Position numbers and translations under genes: made by a program
The notes under the pieces: generated by a model
Seen by the model: the letters and a program-made list of their open reading frames with translations, nothing else
What the model was told of the DNA's origin: nothing
Databases searched by the model: none
DNA from: a virus
DNA: 32,388 nucleotides
IMG/VR virus record: IMGVR_UViG_3300021600_000016
Coordinates: 1-32,388 of that record
Strand: one strand, 5' to 3'
In this document: positions 8,473 through 18,200 of the stretch, one piece after another
Numbering within the stretch: position 1 is the stretch's first letter
How the letters are laid out: each line of letters begins with the position of its first letter

Positions 8473-9380
8473 TAACCAGTTATGTTTGTAAAGTTTTTAC
8501 TGAAGTCAATATTATTACCTCTACTCTGTCTAACCTCATATAACAATGCATTAAATTGGTCTCTAATTTCATACAAATTGTATTGTCTGTATATGTTATT
8601 TTGAGAGTCGTAGATTGTATAGATACCGTCATCAATTGATTTAGTTTGATTACCATAAAGAGCAATTGCAAGAGATGATATATCGTATTCAACCATTTCA
8701 ATTTCCAAAGTAATTGGATTAAAGTATGTGTTTGAAATTATAATGTTTTGATTTGGTTGTCCAATAAATGGTGTCGCATTTGGGTTATTAGTTGGTGAAG
8801 ATGATGGTGATAGGGTTAAGAAAATTAAATTTGAATTTCCCTCAACATATCTATATCTAATAGTTTTTTGTGTTGTATTTGTTTCATTTGTCACAACAGG
8901 CTCACAAAAGAACGATGAGGTAACTACTCTAAAGAAATTAGGAATTTTTGAACCATCAGCATTTAAATACTCAATTCTAAATCCAACAAGTCCTTGAGGT
9001 ACAAATTTGTTTTGGTATTGTGTAGGAACATTAGTAACATCAATAATAATTCCTTTTACGTTTGGTAAAGCATTTAACACGCCACAATCAGTAATCTTTG
9101 TTCTGATTTGTGCTGGTCTTAAATACAAAGTATAAATCCCAAGAGCATTAAACTGTGCTGCAGGTAATGTTAAGTTGTATAACCCTCCTAAAACCTCAAC
9201 ACCAGTGTTTCCTCCCGTTTGACTATTGTTAAAGTAAGGTTTAAGAATTGTTTGTGCATTAAGTTGGGTTAGGGTAAAATTATCCGTAACATCCCTTGAT
9301 GGAGTGTAATTCATTATTATCTGTACGTCTTCAGGTGATACATCTGAAGGTCTAATTGTGCCGTATGAACCGATTGCCAT
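8472..9380 (-). CDS. Unknown baseplate/tail protein (302 aa)
   Basis: The protein begins MAIGSYGTIRPSDVSPEDVQ and is rich in Asn, Thr, Tyr and Ile, with no membrane segment or motif that I recognise. Its stop overlaps the start of the gpI-like wedge gene by one base (TAATG), which points to translational coupling and stoichiometric co-production. A TATTTATAAG box lies 12 bases before its ATG, so it may start a transcription unit. A structural role in the baseplate is inferred from position only. Confidence 0.6.
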   Translation of the reverse strand: MAIGSYGTIRPSDVSPEDVQIIMNYTPSRDVTDNFTLTQLNAQTILKPYFNNSQTGGNTGVEVLGGLYNLTLPAAQFNALGIYTLYLRPAQIRTKITDCGVLNALPNVKGIIIDVTNVPTQYQNKFVPQGLVGFRIEYLNADGSKIPNFFRVVTSSFFCEPVVTNETNTTQKTIRYRYVEGNSNLIFLTLSPSSSPTNNPNATPFIGQPNQNIIISNTYFNPITLEIEMVEYDISSLAIALYGNQTKSIDDGIYTIYDSQNNIYRQYNLYEIRDQFNALLYEVRQSRGNNIDFSKNFTNITG

Positions 9381-9392
9381 ATCTTATTTTAT

Positions 9393-9402
9393 CTTATAAA
9401 TA
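9393..9402 (-). promoter_or_regulatory. TATTTATAAG box before the 302-aa gene
   Basis: The minus strand reads TATTTATAAG, ending 12 bases before the ATG at 9380 and lying in the 24-base gap after the previous stop. The plus strand here contains TATAAATA, the T4 late-promoter box, but in the antisense direction. Confidence 0.4.
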
Positions 9403-9404
9403 GT

Positions 9405-10514
9405 TTAGTTCTTTTTTTCAACGTTAAAAAATCCATAACCGTAGTTAATCATGTCACCTATATTGTCAACCTCCCCTAATCTTTGAACTCTTTCATATGC
9501 AGAATTCTTTCCTCTTTCAACAAAAACATTCGTTTGTATCTGTGGTTGGTCAATGACCTTAAGTAAAACCTCTTCTTTTGTTATTGGTCTTTGTGTTAAA
9601 TTATTATTAGTAAATCCTGAAGATTGTTCAAAAAATATTGTTGTCCCATCTATGTAATCATAGTAATCAACCGAATTAACTGTATAGGCTGTGAATGTTG
9701 TTGCAGTATTAGTTATTGCTCCCCATATCTGACCATTCTTAATTACAGGAACTCCAACTTGGAATTTTAATGGTCCGTACATTGACAACTCATTAAGTTT
9801 TGATTTTGTTAAACCTGAAACTGTATATGGAACCGTTGTGTAATTATTTGACGTTTGAGCGGATACCTCATTAACAGCATCACCTGAAAATATGTAATTA
9901 TAACTGATTGGCGTTTCAAACCAATTACCACCCGCAGGAATAAAAAACGCTTCTCCATTTGGGTTATTTGGTACAACATTAACGTATGGTGTTGTCACAG
10001 TTTTTGAAACTTTTGTGACACCCCAAGGATTTGTTTGTTCTAACGTAATTATATATTTGGCGTTTGACGTAGGATATGTATGACTTATCGAATTTGGTGT
10101 ATAAGACGTAATTGATTGAGATGGTGTTCCATCCCCCCAATTAATTTTATATGCAGATAAATCAAGGAATTTTTGGAATTCACTTGATGTATTATACACA
10201 TTATAGACATATGGGTTGGATGTTGTTGATGAAAATATAAAATTGGCAACCACATCTTTTTGTAAAACCGCTCCATCAAATGGACTATAATATCCAAAAT
10301 CAACCGCAGTTTGTCTAAACAAAATTGGAATGGTTAATCCTGTTAATGTTGAACTTCCATTAGGTCCTGCAGTTAAAACTTGGGTCATACCTGAATATAC
10401 TCCAGTTGTTTGACCAGTATAATCTGAGTTAACATTTTCTCCTTTCATGTTAACCATAAACAAATCACCCTTAATTGTTTCGGGGGATATTATAATATTA
10501 TATAAATCTTCCAT
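9405..10514 (-). CDS. Tail/baseplate protein with a PKD-like domain (369 aa)
   Basis: Residues ~118-176 show the PKD-domain signature: INWGDGTPSQ, then ISHTYP, then a strand with YIITLEQTNPWG. PKD folds are Ig-like beta sandwiches common in surface and adhesion proteins and in phage tails. The C-terminal end is charged and helical-looking (KEEVLLKVIDQPQ...), unlike the beta-rich body, and could anchor the protein in the baseplate. The ATG overlaps the stop of the upstream gene by one base (TAATG). The overall role, a peripheral baseplate or fibre component, is inferred. Confidence 0.65.
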   Translation of the reverse strand: MEDLYNIIISPETIKGDLFMVNMKGENVNSDYTGQTTGVYSGMTQVLTAGPNGSSTLTGLTIPILFRQTAVDFGYYSPFDGAVLQKDVVANFIFSSTTSNPYVYNVYNTSSEFQKFLDLSAYKINWGDGTPSQSITSYTPNSISHTYPTSNAKYIITLEQTNPWGVTKVSKTVTTPYVNVVPNNPNGEAFFIPAGGNWFETPISYNYIFSGDAVNEVSAQTSNNYTTVPYTVSGLTKSKLNELSMYGPLKFQVGVPVIKNGQIWGAITNTATTFTAYTVNSVDYYDYIDGTTIFFEQSSGFTNNNLTQRPITKEEVLLKVIDQPQIQTNVFVERGKNSAYERVQRLGEVDNIGDMINYGYGFFNVEKKN

Positions 10515-11335
10515 TATGGGTTAACATATTCATACCATTTTATGGGTAACGCCGCCCCAGCTCTTTGACCGTCATTAAGATAGATTGATTGATTTGGATT
10601 CATGTTGAATACTTGGTAGTCATGTTTCTCATAATTCAATTCAACTCGATAATAAAAATATTGTGAACTATCGAATGAATATTTATTTCCTGAAATCGAT
10701 GATTGTGGCATATTCGCCATCTTAACAAAATATCCTTTTTTTGCATCATAGAATTTTGCTGTCATAAAGAATGTGTTAATATCCAAGAATGTTCTTTTCT
10801 TTAACCAATAGATAAAAAACCCTTCTTTATCTCCAACATAATCCAAGACAAAATATGGTTTCTTAATACTAACAAGAGTTGTTTGCATAAATGCATCCAT
10901 CTTCAATCCTTGTTGTGTTGGTATAATAATTGTTACATAGTTTTTCTGTCTTTTACTATCCACATTATCATATAAGTCCAATTTAAAAAATGAATTGGTA
11001 AAATTATTTGTATAATAAAAAATATCCTGTGTTGTAAATCCTTCCATCAAATAGTCAGACCTCCAATTCGTACTATCATTCAAAGAACCTCCTGAATAAA
11101 AGTTAAATTCATATTTAATATCTGTTGGTTCAGTTGTTGTACCCGTTAAAGGTGCGTGAGCAAATCGAGTAACCTCAAAGTCTCTACCCTTACCAATAAC
11201 TTCATTAATAATCTCACCTTCATATTCATCAATACTTTGGTCCAACCCAACATAGTCCCAAGTAAATTGAACTGGGATTGTAAGTTGTCTATCAACGAAA
11301 CCGTCTTTACGAATTGTTAATTTATTCACACTCAT
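10514..11335 (-). CDS. Unknown baseplate/tail protein (273 aa)
   Basis: The start is set at the ATG at 11335 (MSVNKLTIRKDGF); a TTG one codon upstream is less likely. The start lies 14 bases inside the end of the upstream gene, and the stop overlaps the next start by one base, so it belongs to a coupled chain. The protein is rich in Tyr, Phe and Asp, soluble, with beta-type patterns and no recognised domain. It is probably structural, judging from the neighbours. Confidence 0.6.
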   Translation of the reverse strand: MSVNKLTIRKDGFVDRQLTIPVQFTWDYVGLDQSIDEYEGEIINEVIGKGRDFEVTRFAHAPLTGTTTEPTDIKYEFNFYSGGSLNDSTNWRSDYLMEGFTTQDIFYYTNNFTNSFFKLDLYDNVDSKRQKNYVTIIIPTQQGLKMDAFMQTTLVSIKKPYFVLDYVGDKEGFFIYWLKKRTFLDINTFFMTAKFYDAKKGYFVKMANMPQSSISGNKYSFDSSQYFYYRVELNYEKHDYQVFNMNPNQSIYLNDGQRAGAALPIKWYEYVNP

Positions 11336-13010
11336 CAAATAATGGTTTTACAGGGTATTGAACACCAACGGTATTGTAGTTTATTCCTTCAGGTATTAAC
11401 CTAAAGATGGCTTCTTTATATGGGTATTGAGCACTATTCAAAAATGGATAATCAACACCTCTTTCAAGATTGTCTTTAAACCCATAAGTATATAGGTCTC
11501 TCCATCTAAATTGTTGGTCCGAAGAAGAATAAAAAGAATAGGATGGTATATTATCAACTTGCCCAACATTTGCACTTTCAACGTAATCAGAGAAAACCCT
11601 GATTGTCATCGACGTGTGGGGCTCATAGTAAAACCCTGGAGCGTTAGTGGAATAAGTATTGGTCGTTTGAAAAACATTTTGATTGTAATTTAGTTTTTGA
11701 TAATATGGTGACACAACTCTTTCAAATTGTTCATAGTCATTCCATTCACAAAAATCCCCATCAATGGTATCACCTGACATCAAATCTTGATTATAATAAA
11801 ATGTTTTGGTTGCACCATTTGTTAGTGTATAATTTGACGTTTGAATATTTGTATCCGAGTTATTATTAAGTAAATCCCACCAATAACTTATTGGTGACGT
11901 TAAGTTAAATTCCCAACCTTGTTTTAATCCAATACCATTATTTGGTTGATTAAAATAACCTGTATATCCTTTATTAATAATTGTTAAAAATAATTCACTA
12001 ACAGGTCTTTTTTGATTATCTAAAATACCATTTAAATTCAAATCATAATTAACTGTAACATTATAAGAGTTACTACTTGTTTTTTGAGATACTCTTGAAA
12101 TTTTGTTTGGTGTTATTGAACTGTATTCAAATTTCTTTTCTTCATTAAAAACATTTTTTTCAAAACCGTTTTTAGTCATGATACAACCATCAACATTGGT
12201 TAAAATTTTATGTTCCCTAATATAATATTTTGATTTTGTTTCTACCAAATTATCGGGGTTAATAACCCTTTTAAAAGTCCCTGTAACACTATTAGCAAAA
12301 GTGGTACCAGTGTATCCATAATTATATATGTTGAAAATATTACTATCACTATCAAATTCATCATTACCTAATGAATAAACTTGAAATAAATTTGTTTGAT
12401 TATAGAAAAAAGATAATTCAACATATTCACCAACGGTTAATCCGTGTGGTGCAACACATTGAAATCTAATAACATTACTTCCGTTTTCTGTTCCATTAAT
12501 AATTGAAAATGGTATTCCTTCCGATGCAATCCAATTATGTGAACTATTGTTTAAATCATACGATAATTTTTTATCATAGTTGTTACTATAAGCATAACTT
12601 ATATAATAAGTCCAATTGTATGTGTAAGCACTTTTTGCCTGATATAAAATATGTTGGTCATTAATATATGGTCTATAAAAATCAAACTCATAATATTGGG
12701 GATAACCTTTCCATATACCACTAACTGAAGATTGTTCTGGCTCAACATAATATAAAGTATTTTGAAATGGTCTATATCGAGTTGTTCCCGTATATGTATT
12801 ACCATATAAATAATTAACTTTAAAGGTTGGTCTAAAGATAGTACTACTTTGTCTTTCATCATCATATACTTGAGCCAAACTAATACTTTGACTTCGGTCA
12901 TATTCAACCATTTGTTGACTTTGTTGTTCTAAAGTAACACTAATTTCTTGGTCGACAAAAGGCGCTGATTTGTATTCTTGACTACTTGGTATGATGGTAT
13001 ACTTATTCAC
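11322..13010 (-). CDS. Unknown Tyr/Asn-rich tail protein (562 aa), GTG start
   Basis: The only plausible start is a GTG at 13010, overlapping the end of the giant upstream gene by eight bases; the next in-frame ATG (MVEYDRSQ) would remove over 30 residues. The protein is strikingly rich in Tyr, Asn and Ser and poor in Cys. It ends with a compact segment containing WRDLYTYGF, RGVDYPFLN and AIFRLIPEG that looks like a folded terminal domain. No family is recognised. Its place directly after the giant baseplate gene suggests a partner in the same substructure. Confidence 0.6.
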   Translation of the reverse strand: MNKYTIIPSSQEYKSAPFVDQEISVTLEQQSQQMVEYDRSQSISLAQVYDDERQSSTIFRPTFKVNYLYGNTYTGTTRYRPFQNTLYYVEPEQSSVSGIWKGYPQYYEFDFYRPYINDQHILYQAKSAYTYNWTYYISYAYSNNYDKKLSYDLNNSSHNWIASEGIPFSIINGTENGSNVIRFQCVAPHGLTVGEYVELSFFYNQTNLFQVYSLGNDEFDSDSNIFNIYNYGYTGTTFANSVTGTFKRVINPDNLVETKSKYYIREHKILTNVDGCIMTKNGFEKNVFNEEKKFEYSSITPNKISRVSQKTSSNSYNVTVNYDLNLNGILDNQKRPVSELFLTIINKGYTGYFNQPNNGIGLKQGWEFNLTSPISYWWDLLNNNSDTNIQTSNYTLTNGATKTFYYNQDLMSGDTIDGDFCEWNDYEQFERVVSPYYQKLNYNQNVFQTTNTYSTNAPGFYYEPHTSMTIRVFSDYVESANVGQVDNIPSYSFYSSSDQQFRWRDLYTYGFKDNLERGVDYPFLNSAQYPYKEAIFRLIPEGINYNTVGVQYPVKPLFDECE

Positions 13011-16000
13011 CTACAGAATATTTTGTTTTAAATTTATCTAATGCAGTTTCACCTTTAATTATTCCAAAATAAAAATGGAATGGTGCACTTACTAAAAATC
13101 TACTGGAAGGTACTCCCGCCATACTATATGAATGAGTACCATTAGAATCTACATTAAAGATATATCCTCTCTCATATAAATCACTTGTGATATTTGAATT
13201 CACAAAATATGTTGGTGAATTGATATTTCTTCTATCTAATGATTGATACTTGTAACCAAAAATACCTGAAAGATTAATGTCTTGGGATTGATTAGTTTTC
13301 CAATTATTCTTTTCACTACCAAAGATAGACGCTGTTGAAGGTTGACTTAATTCCCATTGATAGAATGGTACGTATTGAGATTTAATCCCATATGGATAAG
13401 TTATCGCATTTGCATTATTTGATGGTCTAAAATCAATAACTCCAGGTGTTAAATAATCTTTGTTTTGTAAATCTACCGTTGTTGATGAAAAGAAAACACC
13501 CATTGTTGGATTATCTAATCCACCTAAAATAACCACAGGGTCACTACTTGTACCATAAACACTATAATATTCAGGTGAGAAGGGAATTACACCATATTCG
13601 GAGTTAATTGACATAATTTGAGCTAAATCCCCATCAATTCTTTTTTCAGGTCGGGTAAACAATTGGTTTAATCCATTATTTCCCGCAGTAACAATTTGGG
13701 CTAAGAACCCTTCATCAGTAATTCTAGATATAACAAATAAATTAACCAAGTCAGAAGTATCAGAATAACTTGTCGGATTTAAAGTATTCATGATATATCC
13801 TTTAGCCGATGGGTCAAAAATAATTTCATTATAAAAATCATCTTTAATTCCTAAATTAATAATAGTTGTTGGGAATAACAAATTTCTTTGGTTAACAGGT
13901 TTTACTAATGGTGCTCCATACTGATTTGTATTTGGTCTTCCAATAAATCTTTGACTTGTTGAACCAGAAAAATATGGGGAACTTCTATAATAGAAGTTAT
14001 TTGTTTTGTCGTCAAAATAAACTAACTCTTTTGCAAATTTTGGCGGTAATGGTTTATTATTACTATCAAAAAATGTATCTACTTGTATTGGAAAAGTATA
14101 CAAAGAACCGTTAACCCAATTATTAGTAAATGTTTGAGACAAAACTCCACGACATAAACCATAAAAAAATCTAAATCTATATCCCCACTCTCCAAACGCC
14201 GCTAAATCTTTACCCAAATCTTTCATTGCATGAACCATAAACACATAACAACCATTCTCAACTGAATCACTATTTTGACAATTTGTTGATACTCCAAAAT
14301 TTACACCATTACCACTATAACAATTAAGGCCAACCATTTTTTCGCACACACTTAAAGTTTCTACGACATTAACGCTTGCAAGTTGTCCTTCAATGTCCGC
14401 AGTGGCTTGTGATGCTCCTGTTGAGAATCCATTAATAGTATCAACATTACCAAAACTATTAAATCGATAAGTTGCAAATCCAAGATTTTGTTGTAGTAAA
14501 CTAACATTATTATTTACATCACTTGTATCAATGTAACTTGATGATGGTAATCTATCTGTTCTCATGATTGGTTTATTAGAATCAGTGATACTAAGAGCAT
14601 TTGAACCTGTTAATGTCGGGTACAATATTGGACTAAAATAAGCTTGCGCAACAGTGCCAATATATGCCCCAACATGAGCATCACAAAACCCAAAAGTACA
14701 ATTAACACAAACTAAACTATTATAATATGATGGAATATTTGTTGTTAAAATTGCTCCTCCCGATAAATCTTCTGCGGCATCGTACATTAAATCACTTGTG
14801 GTTGATAAATAATAACCATTATAAGTTTTAGTACTAACACCTTTTCTTAAATTTGGATAAGTTGGTGTTTTATTAACAAAACCTATAGAATTATAAGTAC
14901 CTGTTGGGGCTACAACTATTCTATTTGATGGTACTGAATCTAATGACCCATAATATCCAACATTACTTGTTGTATATGCAGAATATTGAAATCCAGGTGT
15001 TGTTGAGCCAACGACTCCTGGTGTGTAAAAATGAGACTGAGTGTAAATATTATTTTGATTAGTATGTTGTTGTACGGATGTTGTTGTAGTTGTCTCAATT
15101 TTTTGTATTGGAGTATTAAGTCTTGTTGATGCCGTAAATGTCCAATTTGGGTCATTTTCATTAGTCCCCAATATTTTACCAATACCATATTGATTAGTAA
15201 GTAATGGCGAATATGGGTCAACACCTCTTTGTAATATTAATATTTTTTGTTCCGTTACATCTGAAAAATAATTAATTGGTTTTCTAGTATAAGGTGTTAT
15301 CGCCTGTTGAAAGGAACTTTTAAGGAAATCTCCGTTTTTAGTCCATCCATTGTTAGCAGAACTAAAAGTACAATTAACATCTTCTAAAAATCTCCAAGCA
15401 CTTAAAGTAACCGATTTATTTAATAATCCACTCCAAAAACCATCAACACTTCCTGAATTTGGGACAGAATATTGAGTAACCCCATTAACAACACTTGAGG
15501 TAATGGTAATTGCGGTTAATACTTGGTAATATTCAATATCTGAAGGAAATATATATCTTTGACAAGTGTCTCCACTACTAATTAAATTAAAATCCGCAGT
15601 ACCACCTAAAGTACTTATGTTAATACAATTAACGTCATTTATAGTTTGCACCCCTAATGTTGTTGCACTATAAATAACTCCAAGTGTATTACAATCATAA
15701 TAACTAATCACACCCAAACTAGTTACATCAACAGTAACACTATCAACACATGGTAGGCTAGCAGATGGTGGTATAATATATGGGACCAATATTTCATTAT
15801 TTTGATTGTTTGGGTCAGCATACTTAACGTTTACATTAAATTGATTAGTTTTTATTGTACCATTAATACCCTTAAGAGTTGTCGCTCCATTAGTGGTTAA
15901 TCCTGACCATAAATAATTTGGGTCTTTTGTTGTTAATGGGTTAACGAAAGATAATAAAGTTCCTGGTTCTAAATCTTGAGTCGATAATACAGTTAAAGTA

Positions 16001-18108
16001 TTGTCATAGTGATGTGTTGAATTTGCATCTGAGGCGAATGTTACTTTTATTTTATTAACTCCTTGAAAATATTTATTTCTTGTGTTAAAAATATTAATCC
16101 TTTCCCCTATTGGTAAATTATCACTTGAAACATAATATTTACCCCCATCAACAACATAATATCCATTACTATCTATGGTTGGTAATCCAAAATTTTGAGT
16201 TCCTGGAAATATAGTTTGGTCACTAAGTGCCGTTTTAAACACATTAGGTAATGAAGGATTACTATTTCTTCCTGCCATAGCTTGAGCTTCCATTAAAGCC
16301 CACCTTGCATTTACCTCATAATTAGTACTTCCATTTTTTTCGTAATAAGTAATTAAGTTTTCAATATATAACGATGGATTAGAAACTTGAGATAAAAGAC
16401 CAGGACTTGGTACGTCTGCAACTGCTTGATAAATGTCTATTGTTCCACAGTCACAAGCTTGACAATCAGGATAAGTAATCATTGGTAATTTAAACGATGG
16501 AAATCTAAATTCTAAACCCAATAAATATGCAATTTTATCCCATATCCAAGCAATTAAATGATAAACTATTAATAATACTAAACCAACAATTTGTATTATT
16601 TGTAATATAATAGCAAAAAGAAAATAAATTAAATCAAAATTTCTAAATCCTTCATTTACAGGGAACTTATTAATAGTACTTTCACATTCTTGGCTATCAA
16701 TTTCTTTAATACCAATAAATCTACCCCTACCACCATTTTTAAATTCATCGATTAATCCTGAAACAGTATAAACTTTATTAAAGTCAAATTGATAAAACGT
16801 ATCATCACAATTTATTGCTGCTTGTGTGTTTGTATAACCAGTCCAATCTAAACCAAAATAATAAGAACCAGCTAACTTCGTATTTAAAGATGGTGTTGCA
16901 ACCGAATTAGGGTCTTGAAATGAATTTGACCACCCGTATTCTCTAACATTAGGAACTAAAAAATATGGTCTTCTTACTTGTTCCGTTAATGCTGCGGGTT
17001 GTTGCCATTTAATTTTAAAACGATATTTTGCCTTTGTCGGTATACCAATTGTTGGGTCGTTTGAAATAACTTTTTCACCAAATTCATTTGTTATATAATA
17101 ATCCAAATTCATTGGTAATTCTGTTAACCAAACTCCTGTTCCGTCAATAATATTACCCGATTGTTCTAATTTATATTCCTCTAATATTGGATTACCTGTG
17201 GTATCTTGTTGTATTGTTTGTCGTATTGCAAGTATTTGTCCAGGTCCCGTAGTTAAAGAACACAAATTACCCATATCATCTTTTGGTCTTGCATTTTTTC
17301 TAACCCTAAAACCATCAGGTGTAGAATAAATTGAACCCATAAAAACTGAAGTAGGTTGTATATTAACATTTGCATCATCTCTTAAATCAAAATCAAGTCG
17401 ATTTATTGCAATATCACAAATGTCAGGCTCACCCCAAAGTGGTGAAATTTCTAAACTTTTAACTAAATTAATAATTTGAGGTAATGAATTTATATCGTTT
17501 GAACTTCTAAATCTATTTCCCGCAACTTGTCCTTCAGTTGCCAATCCCATTCTAATTAAATCTTGAGGAGTTAATGAAAACTCACCAATATCAGATAAAT
17601 CAACATCCATCACAACGGTTTGATACCCTAAAGGTACCCCCATTATCATGTAATCACCACTTTCATTTGTTTTGGCGGTGAACTTATAATATTTGTCATA
17701 GATTTCAACTGCGGTTGTTCCTGTCAAAGCATCTAACCTTGATGGGAATGTTCCTGTGGCTGCGTGAACTGAATAAGATTTTTCGTAAGGTAATAAATTA
17801 TACCTGTACCCATCTTCATTTTTATCTGTTGGAGATTTGTAAGGGTATATACTTGATATTAATGGGTTGGATTCGTCAACATTAGTTATAGGTATGAATA
17901 TAGATACTCTCGCATTAGGTAAACCAAACCCGTTATTGGCGGTAACCCTACCTACAATAACACCATAATCCGCACAACTTCTAGTATAAACATCTTCTTG
18001 TTGTAACTTTAAAGATAAAATCTCTAACTGTTCAAACTCTTGGTCTAATTGTACGTTGATTGTTTTGTTAACTCCTAATTCAGTCCTTATTCTATATGAT
18101 TGACCCAT
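13003..18108 (-). CDS. Giant baseplate/tail protein (1701 aa) with an internal hydrophobic segment
   Basis: This is the largest gene in the window, directly after gp6. Residues 48-170 resemble a carboxypeptidase-regulatory-like beta sandwich (GVIVGRVTANNGFGLPNARV, later TNESGDYMIMGVPLGYQTVV) with an insertion between the strands. Residues 493-523 are uncharged and strongly hydrophobic, long enough to span a membrane, followed by a shorter hydrophobic stretch to 532. A CxxCxC cluster follows (C549, C552, C554). The remainder is a Cys-containing beta-rich region ending in FHFYFGIIKGETALDKF. In T4 the gene after gp6 is gp7, but the gpI-like features are in the 994-residue protein instead, so I do not assign gp7 here. 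The virion location is inferred from context. Confidence 0.65.
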   Translation of the reverse strand: MGQSYRIRTELGVNKTINVQLDQEFEQLEILSLKLQQEDVYTRSCADYGVIVGRVTANNGFGLPNARVSIFIPITNVDESNPLISSIYPYKSPTDKNEDGYRYNLLPYEKSYSVHAATGTFPSRLDALTGTTAVEIYDKYYKFTAKTNESGDYMIMGVPLGYQTVVMDVDLSDIGEFSLTPQDLIRMGLATEGQVAGNRFRSSNDINSLPQIINLVKSLEISPLWGEPDICDIAINRLDFDLRDDANVNIQPTSVFMGSIYSTPDGFRVRKNARPKDDMGNLCSLTTGPGQILAIRQTIQQDTTGNPILEEYKLEQSGNIIDGTGVWLTELPMNLDYYITNEFGEKVISNDPTIGIPTKAKYRFKIKWQQPAALTEQVRRPYFLVPNVREYGWSNSFQDPNSVATPSLNTKLAGSYYFGLDWTGYTNTQAAINCDDTFYQFDFNKVYTVSGLIDEFKNGGRGRFIGIKEIDSQECESTINKFPVNEGFRNFDLIYFLFAIILQIIQIVGLVLLIVYHLIAWIWDKIAYLLGLEFRFPSFKLPMITYPDCQACDCGTIDIYQAVADVPSPGLLSQVSNPSLYIENLITYYEKNGSTNYEVNARWALMEAQAMAGRNSNPSLPNVFKTALSDQTIFPGTQNFGLPTIDSNGYYVVDGGKYYVSSDNLPIGERINIFNTRNKYFQGVNKIKVTFASDANSTHHYDNTLTVLSTQDLEPGTLLSFVNPLTTKDPNYLWSGLTTNGATTLKGINGTIKTNQFNVNVKYADPNNQNNEILVPYIIPPSASLPCVDSVTVDVTSLGVISYYDCNTLGVIYSATTLGVQTINDVNCINISTLGGTADFNLISSGDTCQRYIFPSDIEYYQVLTAITITSSVVNGVTQYSVPNSGSVDGFWSGLLNKSVTLSAWRFLEDVNCTFSSANNGWTKNGDFLKSSFQQAITPYTRKPINYFSDVTEQKILILQRGVDPYSPLLTNQYGIGKILGTNENDPNWTFTASTRLNTPIQKIETTTTTSVQQHTNQNNIYTQSHFYTPGVVGSTTPGFQYSAYTTSNVGYYGSLDSVPSNRIVVAPTGTYNSIGFVNKTPTYPNLRKGVSTKTYNGYYLSTTSDLMYDAAEDLSGGAILTTNIPSYYNSLVCVNCTFGFCDAHVGAYIGTVAQAYFSPILYPTLTGSNALSITDSNKPIMRTDRLPSSSYIDTSDVNNNVSLLQQNLGFATYRFNSFGNVDTINGFSTGASQATADIEGQLASVNVVETLSVCEKMVGLNCYSGNGVNFGVSTNCQNSDSVENGCYVFMVHAMKDLGKDLAAFGEWGYRFRFFYGLCRGVLSQTFTNNWVNGSLYTFPIQVDTFFDSNNKPLPPKFAKELVYFDDKTNNFYYRSSPYFSGSTSQRFIGRPNTNQYGAPLVKPVNQRNLLFPTTIINLGIKDDFYNEIIFDPSAKGYIMNTLNPTSYSDTSDLVNLFVISRITDEGFLAQIVTAGNNGLNQLFTRPEKRIDGDLAQIMSINSEYGVIPFSPEYYSVYGTSSDPVVILGGLDNPTMGVFFSSTTVDLQNKDYLTPGVIDFRPSNNANAITYPYGIKSQYVPFYQWELSQPSTASIFGSEKNNWKTNQSQDINLSGIFGYKYQSLDRRNINSPTYFVNSNITSDLYERGYIFNVDSNGTHSYSMAGVPSSRFLVSAPFHFYFGIIKGETALDKFKTKYSVGE

Positions 18109-18120
18109 TAATATCTTTAA

Positions 18121-18130
18121 TTAATAAATA
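18121..18130 (-). promoter_or_regulatory. TATTTATTAA box before the giant baseplate gene
   Basis: The minus strand reads TATTTATTAA, ending 12 bases before the ATG at 18108 in a 92-base gap, one of the longest in the structural module. It is the same sequence as at 2967-2976. Confidence 0.4.
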
Positions 18131-18135
18131 GTTTA

Positions 18136-18161
18136 TGTGGGATTTTTAAAGTGAACCCACA
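18136..18161 (-). other. Weak hairpin downstream of the gp6-like gene
   Basis: TGTGGG (18136-18141) and CCCACA (18156-18161) can pair across a 14-base loop, about 40 bases after the gp6-like stop. No T-tract follows on the minus strand, so a terminator function is doubtful. It could be an mRNA end or processing structure, since a putative promoter box follows immediately. Confidence 0.3.
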
Positions 18162-18200
18162 CAATTAAATAATAATCTAAAGAAAAAATAAATAAACTTG

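Noticed and set aside
13003-18108. Calling the giant protein gp7 because it follows gp6
   Set aside because: The gpI/gp7-like helical motif is seen in the 994-residue protein, and the giant shows a different domain layout.
18136-18161. Intrinsic terminator after the gp6-like gene
   Set aside because: The stem is only 6 bp with a 14-base loop and no following T-tract; listed as a weak hairpin only.
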